From contig NW_026971812.1 in the NCBI RefSeq assembly GCF_026151205.1, positions 1 through 42,012 of the forward strand: 42,012 bases of DNA, read 5' to 3'. This document shows positions 18,801 to 25,400 of the stretch, one piece after another (the stretch's first letter is position 1; every line of letters starts with the position of its first letter). Source of the stretch: Bolinopsis microptera. Lineage: Eukaryota > Ctenophora > Tentaculata > Lobata > Bolinopsidae. The notes under the pieces are model-generated. The model did not search any database. It was given only the letters and a program-made list of their open reading frames with translations, and was not told where the DNA came from. The position numbers and the translations under genes were made by a program.

Positions 18801-21093
18801 GTTTACTTTGTCACATCAGTTATTATAAGAGTTAGGTAATCATCATCACATTAACATATATTTTTTTGTAGTTTGGATTGATTTATATAGGTAATAAAGC
18901 AGCCTATGCTAATTTTTACACACTATCTTGAAATTGTTGGGGCATGAAAAGTTAATTTTGTCACATTTTTAGTGACTTTGACAAATTTAACCTAAAATTG
19001 TTAAACTTAAGCTCTGATATTCTGGACAATATTCTAATAAAGGTATAGAATATAGATCTTCCAAATAGGGGCAAGACATGTTTACTTTGTCACATCAGTT
19101 ATTATAAGAGTTATTATACGAGACTATTTCATTCTATAATCATTGTTTTTAATCTATTTACGATTTCGTATAATTTTTTGTGACAATGTAAACAATATCA
19201 ACTGATCTTAACTTGCATCAACTACATTGTCATAATATAAAATTTTCCCACCTTTCAAACCAAAATCAGATATAAATAATTCGCCCAAAATTTAAAATTT
19301 CATATATTGTGACAGAATTAACCTCATTTCCCAATAACCAAGTGCCTGTATTAGCTAACTAGTCAAAAGAACATATTTTAGGGCTATGATTGGTAGAGCA
19401 ACCATCAAATAATGAGTTGAAAAGGGTTTTTAGGACACCTCACAGTAGAATAGAGGTATGGCATCATGAGTGTGACAAAGTTACCCAAATATTGCCTTGT
19501 AACCGTTCGATCCGTGCCCATTAACCAATGTTGTATCATAATTGTTAGATTGACCTAATTTACTATATTTCAGACCAAGGAATGATAATTAGACAACTGC
19601 AGTTAACTAAGTCACACAAAATGTGACATTTGAAACATTATAGTGCCTAACAACAATAGATTTTCTTTCTGAGCGGTGCATATGGGAGTATGAGTTACGT
19701 GGCTAATGTTCAGAACTTCTGAACGTGCTAAGTTAATAGATGTCAAAATTAAGCCACTATCGTCAAAAACGCTATTATTTTTGTTTACCAATATCCTCAA
19801 ACTCAAATGAACGTGTCCGTATACTTATTGCTTACGAAACGAAACGAAACGAAACACTGTATTTACTACCCCGCTACTATGCGACAAAGATATTGTATAA
19901 AGATAACTAAATAAGTAGTAAATTTTATTCTAAATAAATTGGTTTGCTTACCTCCGCCGTGTTTCTGACATAGGTAAGGAAATCTCCATATGTTACCAAT
20001 ACCAACTGCAAACCCAATCAGTGAAAGAATATACTGAAAAGATAACCAATTAATCAATTATCAAATCATGATTTTGTCACTAAAAAGGATCATACGATTG
20101 AAAATAAACGAGTTGTGACAGATAAAATAGATAAACTGATAGCGATTATTCACCTCTGACTTGCTCCCCCATTCCTCCTGCTTATCGACCTGCTTTACAT
20201 TCTTCTTAACGAAGCTTGCTCGGTTCTTAAATTGATTGAACCGAGCATTTCGTCCTGTTGCTGAAAAAGTTGAGGATCGAACATATTTCTTCTTACAGTT
20301 ACTAATAGTTAATTTAGACCGTTTAAAAGCTTGGTTGTTCAACAAAATGGCGAGTTTGCACGTGGTTCTGGAAAACAAGTTTAGTTACCAGTTACCAGTT
20401 TATAGTTACCAGTTACCAGTTTATAGTTACCAGTTTATAGTTACCAGTTATTGCAAAGTAGTTAAACATTATGGATTGATCGAATCATTCATCAAATTCC
20501 TGATTATAAGATGTGTCCAAGGATAACACGGACACAGCTCAATTTCGATAACAACACGAATGTACTACACACTTAGACAACTATTTTCGAAATATTTCTG
20601 AGTAGTTTAGAACTAAAAAACAGGTGTCCGATACCGCAGAAAAATGCAGCCATATAGTATAGTTATTGTCGTAATTATAGCACCGTAGTTCAGGATTACA
20701 TAGCACTCAGCACTGTAAGCAGGAGTTAAACACGTCTGTCAGTAGGTTATGGTAATGGACTATTATAGTTCACTGTAGTGCAAAAAATATTGCTGATTAA
20801 AATTGGATTTTAGGCTGTTAAGCTTTATTTACCACGCGCTAATTATCACGCTCCACTTATCACGCGTTAAATATCACGCGTTACTTACCGTTAGAACCGC
20901 TCATCTGCAAAAGATACTCAACACGAAGATCTCGCTTGTGATTTTGTACCATATTAAACTTTTGGTTATGGCTCAGATCTATTCGTTTCGATGGACGATG
21001 TCCAGGACCAAATTTACTATTATGCGAATGCTGCTTTATTTCACTCATACTCAGGGGTCTGGCCGGTGTATCATGTAGTACTATGGACTGCAT
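9707..21093 (-). CDS. SLC6 family Na+/Cl- dependent amino acid-type transporter (16 exons)
   Basis: A plasma-membrane symporter of the neurotransmitter:sodium symporter fold. Exons (minus strand, 5' to 3'): 21093-20889, 20260-20154, 20033-19952, 15379-15267, 14635-14538, 14302-14210, 14009-13874, 13103-12993, 12804-12671, 11911-11806, 11478-11387, 11262-11150, 10939-10780, 10630-10453, 10196-10033, 9824-9707. All introns are GT-AG, phases match, and the total is 2010 nt (669 aa). TM1 has [15 protein letters not shown]. The chloride/Na1 residues are present (QIFYS in TM6, NCSTS in TM7), as is the Na2 motif GLDS in TM8. The TM1 residue that is Asp in monoamine carriers is Gly, so an amino-acid substrate is likely. 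TM2, TM3 and the C-terminal third look nearest the B0AT/SLC6A15-20 group, but the TM7-8 loop is short as in GABA/glycine carriers. The substrate is unresolved. The start ATG is the first in the frame, but an upstream non-coding exon is possible. Confidence 0.93.
10033..10196 (-). CDS. SLC6 exon 15 (loop 6 and TM12 start)
   Basis: Encodes [20 protein letters not shown] and [14 protein letters not shown], then the start of TM12 ([12 protein letters not shown]). Four sequons (NGS, NGS, NLT, NMT) fall in about 25 residues of the last extracellular loop. The donor is AC|GTGAGT. Confidence 0.9.
10453..10630 (-). CDS. SLC6 exon 14 (TM11)
   Basis: Encodes [11 protein letters not shown], then the YWQICW...SPL pattern of TM11. 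Its acceptor CTGCCCTACAG lies about 35 nt from a tRNA-like SINE remnant that fills much of the upstream 149-bp intron. Confidence 0.95.
10665..10713 (-). repeat. tRNA-like SINE head in SLC6 intron 13
   Basis: On the minus strand TGGTCTAATGG fits a Pol III A box and GAGTTCAATTC, about 30 nt later, fits a B box, but no cloverleaf can be closed. This is typical of a tRNA-derived SINE remnant. Its 3' flank runs into the acceptor of exon 14. Confidence 0.5.
10780..10939 (-). CDS. SLC6 exon 13 (TM9-TM10)
   Basis: Encodes [20 protein letters not shown], then [20 protein letters not shown] and WFYGIH, matching the T-x-G-G-x-Y and D-x-x-A signature and the E...V.W.YG helix. Confidence 0.95.
10985..11067. 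repeat. AT-rich simple and palindromic repeat
   Basis: Tandem GTATAAT units followed by their inverted form (TACATTATACA) in SLC6 intron 12. Low-complexity sequence. Confidence 0.5.
11150..11262 (-). CDS. SLC6 exon 12 (TM8)
   Basis: Encodes [16 protein letters not shown] then a charged cytoplasmic loop. GLDS carries the Asp and Ser of the second sodium site. Confidence 0.95.
11387..11478 (-). CDS. SLC6 exon 11 (loop 4 end to TM8 start)
   Basis: Encodes [16 protein letters not shown] and [19 protein letters not shown] is the family's re-entrant loop motif. The preceding loop is short, unlike that of B0AT-type carriers. Confidence 0.96.
11540..11543 (-). terminator. Pol III terminator of tRNA-Tyr
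   Basis: TTTT on the minus strand, two bases after the discriminator base of the tRNA. Confidence 0.7.
11546..11634 (-). tRNA. tRNA-Tyr(GTA) with 16-nt intron
   Basis: On the minus strand the acceptor arm CCTCTGG pairs with TCGGAGG (with two G-T wobbles). The D arm has TAGCTCAGTTGG (A box), the anticodon is GTA at 11599-11601, and the T arm is ACCAG/CTGGT around TTCAAAT (B box), with discriminator A. A 16-nt intron (11582-11597) sits one base 3' of the anticodon, the canonical place, and eukaryotic tRNA-Tyr genes usually have one. Removing it leaves exactly 73 nt. A T4 Pol III terminator follows at 11540-11543. The gene lies in SLC6 intron 10, on the same strand, and all standard arms can pair. 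Confidence 0.93.
11745..11792. repeat. Short tandem repeat in SLC6 intron 10
   Basis: Two copies of an AT-rich unit of about 22 bp containing TTAACTAATTAACCA. Confidence 0.6.
11806..11911 (-). CDS. SLC6 exon 10 (TM7)
   Basis: Encodes [20 protein letters not shown] then [16 protein letters not shown]. The Asn and Ser shared by the Na1 and chloride sites (NCSTS) are present. Confidence 0.96.
12020..12070 (+). repeat. Possible tRNA-like remnant
   Basis: TGGTAGAGCAACACTGG resembles a D arm and A box, and CTGGA/TCCAG could be an anticodon-like stem with an oversized loop. No acceptor stem or B box can be drawn, so at best this is a fossil SINE or tRNA fragment. Confidence 0.2.
12208..12355. mobile_element. 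hAT-type MITE in SLC6 intron 9
   Basis: The terminal inverted repeats CACGGACAAAAGG (12208-12220) and CATGGACAAAAGG (reverse complement of 12343-12355) differ at one base. They are flanked by a perfect 8-bp direct repeat TTCTGAGA at 12200-12207 and 12356-12363. CA-starting ends with an 8-bp target duplication are diagnostic of hAT elements. The 148-bp element encodes nothing and contains a perfect hairpin AAATCGCG/CGCGATTT at 12301-12320. Confidence 0.85.
12671..12804 (-). CDS. SLC6 exon 9 (TM6)
   Basis: Encodes [18 protein letters not shown] then [16 protein letters not shown] and the NCDNVIRD turn. The Gln and Ser of the chloride site (QIFYS) are present. The acceptor TTTTGAAG|GC has a weak pyrimidine tract; it is chosen because it gives PD-AKKL with family-like spacing. 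Confidence 0.93.
12993..13103 (-). CDS. SLC6 exon 8 (TM5)
   Basis: Encodes 37 codons, [20 protein letters not shown] then [17 protein letters not shown], matching KVVYFTA..PY..L..LL.RG.TL.GA..G. Phase 0 at both ends. Confidence 0.97.
13874..14009 (-). CDS. SLC6 exon 7 (TM4)
   Basis: Encodes [17 protein letters not shown], then a hydrophobic TM4 ending SRGIKSSGK, the family's K/R-G-x-x-S-x-GK turn. Ends in phase 0 at AAG|GTAATA. Confidence 0.95.
14210..14302 (-). CDS. SLC6 exon 6 (extracellular loop 2)
   Basis: Encodes [15 protein letters not shown] and [11 protein letters not shown]. The LPW-x2-C of loop 2 is kept. The loop is short and has no N-glycosylation sequon, unlike most vertebrate SLC6 proteins. 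The W codon is split across the donor. Confidence 0.93.
14538..14635 (-). CDS. SLC6 exon 5 (TM3)
   Basis: Encodes [11 protein letters not shown] then [18 protein letters not shown], matching the FKGVG...YYN TM3 pattern with the Tyr-Tyr-Asn of the substrate pocket. Confidence 0.95.
15074..15184. repeat. 37-bp minisatellite, three copies
   Basis: ACTAAAGCAA recurs at 15081, 15118 and 15155, exactly 37 bp apart, in SLC6 intron 4. Confidence 0.85.
15187..15250. repeat. 10-bp microsatellite (CTAATAATTA)n
   Basis: About six imperfect copies of a CTAATAATTA unit lie just upstream (plus strand) of the donor end of SLC6 exon 4. Confidence 0.8.
15267..15379 (-). CDS. SLC6 exon 4 (TM2)
   Basis: Encodes [18 protein letters not shown] then [13 protein letters not shown]. 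The Tyr of the family's chloride site is kept (AY for PY). The usual GQ after TM2 is GN here. Confidence 0.95.
15787..15792 (-). promoter_or_regulatory. Candidate poly(A) signal for the nested gene
   Basis: AATAAA on the minus strand, about 185 nt after the TGA of the nested gene. Weak evidence in AT-rich DNA. Confidence 0.3.
15976..16989 (-). CDS. Membrane-anchored PhlG/DAPG-hydrolase-like protein, nested in SLC6 intron 3
   Basis: An intronless 337-aa ORF. The ATG at 16989 is the first in the open frame and has A at -3 and G at +4. Residues 1-40 are Lys/Glu-rich and probably form a cytoplasmic coiled coil. One hydrophobic helix follows at about 42-58 ([16 protein letters not shown]), then a domain of about 240 residues that would be lumenal or extracellular by the positive-inside rule, with sequons NSS and NCS. 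That domain resembles the 2,4-diacetylphloroglucinol/phloretin hydrolase family: a GGMLRNWF helix, [10 protein letters not shown] (167-173), Glu202 in KERVGG and HCREE (His315, Glu319). PhlG binds zinc through two His and two Glu, the last pair as HxxxE, and the spacing here is close. If active it would cleave a C-C bond next to an aromatic ketone or act on a related small molecule; the substrate is unknown. The assignment is from motif memory, not a search. Confidence 0.7.
   Translation of the reverse strand: MDSTLAMNRKKAASAAKKKEAVELKKEQEQLMEDATTTLSQYFMFAVGMVIIIYIGFCYQEMAKDIERTFFSLPDQCGEKEIKQNSSNYEYGLDSLVMLGDVQVPKAVAQESIDYEEPESWILNGDTITKVGGNYWYVAVDTDMSGISGGMLRNWFETVNCSDMYKWWHPKDHEYGVWLDHDTYEASSSLVGRQGKIHRVKERVGGKMNKLDIFFHDPCVGKDCDVLKTQGVELILSGKVHAHLTPIGRVYAGFFIHTLRVDDTGSTLHSRFTMGKDVHCLDSPNSWGCFFLDTFQWLVKKIMLSDKNAASIFIHCREEMFTLGRLLAKLNNVAARG
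17086..17624. other. Non-coding stretch upstream of the nested gene
   Basis: Likely 5' flank of the PhlG-like gene. A 110-codon plus-strand open frame at 17178-17510 shows no recognisable domain and I do not call it. An inverted repeat, ATTATTTG/CAAATAAT around GAAGAA/TTCTTC, lies at about 17498-17535. Confidence 0.4.
17629..19821. mobile_element. 2.2-kb terminal-inverted-repeat element with motif arrays
   Basis: Positions 17632-17666 and 19784-19818 are perfect 35-bp reverse complements (outer end GGACACGTTC, inner end GATATTGGTAAA). With three more bases the arms become 38 bp with one mismatch, and TACT then abuts both ends (17625-17628 and 19822-19825) as a possible 4-bp target duplication; a TA duplication is an alternative. 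No transposase ORF is present. The left part carries about twelve plus-strand TTTGTCACA-like motifs; the right part carries about four in reverse. Superfamily unknown; non-autonomous. Confidence 0.8.
18448..19118. repeat. Tandem repeat of 280-310 bp inside the TIR element
   Basis: GGCAAGACATGTTTACTTTG recurs at 18481, 18791 and 19070 (spacings 310 and 279), with the flanking sequence repeated too. There are about 2.3 copies, each containing two TTTGTCACA motifs roughly 150 bp apart. Confidence 0.85.
19834..19856 (+). repeat. Pentanucleotide microsatellite (GAAAC)n
   Basis: About four CGAAA units directly outside the right end of the TIR element. Confidence 0.75.
19952..20033 (-). CDS. SLC6 exon 3 (TM1)
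   Basis: Encodes [14 protein letters not shown] followed by [14 protein letters not shown], the SLC6 signature lining the Na+ and substrate sites. The donor is G|GTAAGC. The following intron of about 4.6 kb holds the nested PhlG-like gene and the 2.2-kb transposon. Confidence 0.97.
20154..20260 (-). CDS. SLC6 exon 2 (juxtamembrane tail)
   Basis: Encodes residues 69-104, basic and ending EEWGSKSE, the family's W-x-S-K-x-E lead into TM1. The acceptor is TTTTTCAG|CA and the donor GAG|GTGAAT. It joins exon 3 in phase 0. Confidence 0.88.
20382..20455 (+). repeat. AGTTACCAGTT minisatellite in SLC6 intron 1
   Basis: Alternating AGTTACC and AGTTTAT units form an 8/14-bp higher-order repeat. Confidence 0.8.
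20829..20886 (+). repeat. Short TATCACGCGTTA repeats abutting the exon 1 donor
   Basis: Four imperfect units of about 15-17 bp built on ATCACGCGTTA end immediately next to the splice donor of SLC6 exon 1. The same core occurs in the palindrome at 9201-9219. Confidence 0.6.
20889..21093 (-). CDS. SLC6 exon 1 (N-terminal cytoplasmic tail)
   Basis: Encodes residues 1-68, polar and His/Lys/Ser-rich with no domain. The donor is G|GTAAGT. The frame is open to a TAG just above a TTG at 21150 but holds no earlier ATG; A at -3 supports the chosen start. Less certain than the membrane exons because nothing here is conserved. Confidence 0.7.
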
Positions 21094-21459
21094 GTTCAGG
21101 TGATCACACGTTCGCAACAACTTATAGTTATCAGACAACTCACCAACCAACTAAATACTAACAGCCGGTTATTGTCATATAAATAAAAGTCGGAAGAATT
21201 TAATTTCTTCAACCAACAATATCGGAAGATCATGACTTGAAATCAAGGCATGCGCTGGCGGATTATTATTATATATTGTTAGGACATTATAATTCTATTA
21301 TATATTTGTATCGTTATCATATAGATCACAAATATAGGATATGTCTTATAGAACAATGAAATAGAATGCATTGATTAATTGTAAGTATCGATGGCACGAA
21401 TATTGATGTTGATATCAACTTTTACATCACAATACGTTCTATTTACTGCGATGAGTCAA
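21094..21459. other. 5' flank of the SLC6 gene, no gene seen
   Basis: Clean AT-rich sequence that probably holds the SLC6 promoter or a 5' non-coding exon (candidate acceptor AGTATTTAG at about 21151). No clear core promoter was identified. Confidence 0.4.
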
Positions 21460-22437
21460 ATTGGGGGGCGCAACTTAGGGTTTTAAATTTTAATTTAATT
21501 TGCTATTGTTTTGCCCAAAAACCCCTCCAAAACCCTTCTTTTCCAATTTTTTTTATTTTTTTTTCAAGGGTTGGGAAATTAATTTTTAAAAATGTTTTTT
21601 TGGGGTATGGGTTTTTTGGGGGGAAAATGCATAACAATGGAGGGTTTTTCAAAATTTTAAAATGTTTTTCAAATCGCCTTACCATACAATTTATACATTT
21701 ATTTAAAAGGAAAGGGTTTTTTTTTTTTTTTGGTTTTAAAATTTTCTTTTTTTTCCCCACCCCAATTCAAAAACTTTTTTCAACTTGAATTTTTGGGGGT
21801 GATTTTTTATTACATTTTGCCCCGCATTTCAGGAAAAATTTTTTTTTTTCAGTGGGGAAAACGAAAAATTTTTTTTGGGTTTTTTCCAAAATTTGCCCCT
21901 AAAAACGGGAAACTATTTTTTCATTTGGGGAAAACGAAAACGCCCCAAAAAATTTCCCCTTTTTAAAAAAAAAAGGGAATTTTTTGGGTTTAAAAATTGG
22001 GCAGGAAAAAAAAGGGGCCTTAAAATATTTTAAACTTTTGGAAAAAATTTCGTTTTCCCTTTTACAGGGGCGTGCAGACGAAAGGGGGGTTTTGGCCCAT
22101 TAAAAAAGGGGAAAAATTTGGGGTTAAAGGACTTATGGAAACACAAATCCGAATAAAATTTAAAGGGGGGCTCCCAAATTTTTCAAAAAAAATTGGGGCT
22201 TTATTTTGAGAATTTTAAAATTTTAGCCGAGTTTTTTTAGGAATTTAAAAAAAAATTAGATAAAAAAACCGCGGAAAAAACCCAAACAAAAAAAAAAACC
22301 AAAACGATAAACAAAGACATGCCAAAAAACCCGTCCTTTTGCTGTGATTGAAAAACCCCGTTTTTCCCCAAAAAAAATTCGAAACCCATAAAAAAAAACA
22401 AAAGGGAAAACTTAAATTTATTTGGGAAAATTTGGGG
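21460..22437. other. Homopolymer-stretched, unreadable sequence
   Basis: From about 21460 nearly all sequence becomes runs of 3-10 identical bases, an abrupt change from the clean DNA before it. No exon can be called. Open frames here are lysine/phenylalanine/proline/glycine strings produced by the runs. Confidence 0.75.
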
Positions 22438-25400
22438 GGACGGGAAATTTTAATTGGGCGGGTAATTTTGGGGCCTTTTCCCCTTTCTCCCTAAAGCGGG
22501 GGCCTGGAAATTTTTTTTCGGGTTTTTTAGGGGCCTTTCCGGGGGGTCTCCCTTAAAGGGGGGACGTAAAATTTAATTGGGCGGAATATTTTGGCTTTTT
22601 TCCGTTTTCTCCCCCAAGGACGGGGAAATAAAAAAGGGGCGCCTTAATTTTTAGATTTTTAAACCCTTGGGCTCCCCAAAAAGGGGGTGAAAAATGGGAC
22701 GCAATTAAATTAAGGGGCCTTTTTCCCGGTTTTCCCTAAGGGGGGGGGCGTGAAATAATTTTACGCTTAAAATTTTTTTCTTTACCCGTTTTCTTTCCCC
22801 CGAGGGGGGGGGCGGGGAAAATCAAAATTGGGGGCTCTAAAATTTTTGACTTACCCTGGGTTTTCCCCAAGGGGGGCGTTTAAAAAAAAAGGGGCTTTAA
22901 TTTTTTAGGACTTAAACCGGGGGGTTTTCCCTAAGGGGACGTGAAATAATGGGCCCCTAATGGCCCTTTCCGTGAAATAATGGGGCGCTTTAAAATTTTT
23001 GCCCTTTTTCCGGGGTTCCTCCCAAAAAGGGGGGCGTGGGAAATTATGGAGGGTTTTTATTAGGGGGGCTTTTCCGGGGTTTTTCCCTAAGGGGGGGTGA
23101 AAAATTTTACGCTAATTTTTAGAATTTTTTCCCTTTTTCTCCCCAAAAAGGGGCGTGAAAAAAATGCCCCTTTTAATTTTTTGAAATTTTAACCCCCTGG
23201 GGCTCCTAAGGGGGGGCGTGGGGAATTTTGGGGGCGTTTAAAATTTTTGGGGGGCCCTTTCCTTTTCTCCCTTTTAAAGGGGGGGGGGCGTTTAAAAAAA
23301 AAATGGGGGGTTTTTAAAATTTGGGGCTTAACCCTGTTTCCCTAAGGACGGGGGAAATTTTAAAGGGCGGGTTTTATTAAGGGGGGCCCCTTTCCCGGGG
23401 TTTTTTTCCCTTTAAGGGGGGCGTTGGGAAAACATGGGGGCGCTAAGGGGGCTTTTCCGTGGGAAATAATGACGTAAAATTTTAGGGCTTTACCGTTTTT
23501 CCCTTAAAGGGGACGTGGGAAATAATTGACGCTTTAAAATTTTGACTTTTTCCGTGGTTTTTCCCTTTAAAAGGGGCGTGGGAAATAATTTGGGGGCCCC
23601 TTTTAAATTGGGGGTTTTTTCCCCTGTCTCCCCCAAAGAGGCCCGTGAAATAAAAGGGGCGTTTAATTTTTTAGAACTTAAAACCCTGTCTCCCCCCAAA
23701 AGGGGGGGGCGTTGGGAAAAAATTGGGCCCCCAAATTGGAATTTCTTTTTTTCCCTGTTTTCCCTAAGAGGGCGTGAAATAATTTGGGGGCGCAAATATT
23801 GGGGGGGGGCCCTTTTCCGTGTCTTCCCCTTTAGGGGGGGACGGGGAAATAATGAAAGCTAATATTAGGGGGGGGCCTTTTAAAACCCTTTTTCCCTTTA
23901 AGGGGGCCGGGGAAATTTTTGGGGGCCCAATTTTTAGGGGCTTTCCGTGTCCCCCCTAAGGAAAACGTTTGAAAAAATTGGGGGGGCTTTTTAAAATTTT
24001 GGGGCTTTCCGGGGTCCCCCCTAAGAGGGGGGGTGGAAAAAAAAGGGGCGTAATATTTGGGGCTTTTTTCCGGTTTTGGGGCTTTCCTAAGAGCGTGAAA
24101 TTTTTGGGCGTTTTTATTAGGGGGGGGCTTTTTCCGCCCCCCCCCTCCCAAGGGGGGACGTGAAATTTAATTTACCCCCAAAATTAGGGGGCTTAACCCT
24201 GTTTTCCCCAAGAGGGGGTGAAAAAAAATTTTACGGGTTTTAAAATTGGGCCCTTTCCCCCTGGGCCTCCCTAAGGGGACGGGGGAAAAAAAAATTTAAG
24301 TAATTTTTTAGGGCTTACCCCTGGGCTCCCCAAGAGGGGGGGGGCCCTTTAAATAAGACGCTTTAAAATTAGGCTTTTTCCGTTTCTCCCCAAAGGGGGG
24401 CGTGAAAAAAATTTGGGGGGGGCGCCCAAATTAGAAAATTTTTCCTTGGGCCCCCTAAAGGGGGGGGGGGTGGAAATTTTTTTGGCCCGGGTAAAATTTG
24501 GGGGCTTTTAATTTTTTTCTCCCTGGGGGGGGACCGGGGAAAAAAAATTGGGGCGCCAATATTAGGGGGCTTAAAGTGGGTTTTTTCCCTTAAAAAGGGC
24601 GGGTGGAAAAAAATGGGCGCCCAATATTAGGGGCCCTTTTTTTTCCCGGGGTCTCCCTAAGGGGGGGGACGGGGAAAAAAATTTGGGGGGCCCAATTAAA
24701 TTAAAACTTACCGTGTTTTTCCCTAAAGTCGTGAAAATTAAATTTTGGGCCCCTAATATTAGGGGGCTTTTTTCCCCTGTTTTTTCCCCAATGAGGGGGG
24801 GTGATATAAGAAAAACTAAATTTTAGGGGGTTTTTTCCCTGTCCCCTTAAAGGGGGGGGGGGGCGTGAAATTGAAAGAAATTTTAGAATTTAAACCGTGG
24901 TTTTTCCCCCAAGGGGCCCTGGGAAAAAAAAATGGGCGCTTTTAATTTTAAAGGGCTTAACCCTGGTTTTCCCCCAAAGGGGGGGAAAGTGGGGAAATTT
25001 TTTGGGGCGTTTTATTTTTTGGGGGCTTTACGTGGTTTTTTTCCCCCCTTTTAAAAGTTTGAAAAAATAAAATTTCCCCCTAAATTAGACTTACCGTGTC
25101 TCCCTAAAAGATGTGAAAAAAAATTTGGGGCCCCTAAAAATTTTGGGGGCCCCACCGTGGTTTTCCCCCAAAAGTTTTGAAAAAAATGGGGGCGTTTTTT
25201 TTTTAGGGGGGCTTTTTAAAAGGGGGGTCTCCTTTTAAGGGGTTTTTTTGGGAAAAAAATTGGGGCCCCTAAATTTGGAATTACCGGGGTCTTTCCCCAA
25301 GGGAAAGTGGAAAAAAATTGGGGGGCTAATTTTTAGACTTTTCCGTTGGGCTTTCCCCAAAGGGGGAACCCTGAAATAATTGGGGCGCCTTTTTTGGGGG

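Noticed and set aside
21094-21150. Upstream start of SLC6 at 21150
   Set aside because: The codon there is TTG, not ATG; the first ATG in frame is at 21093.
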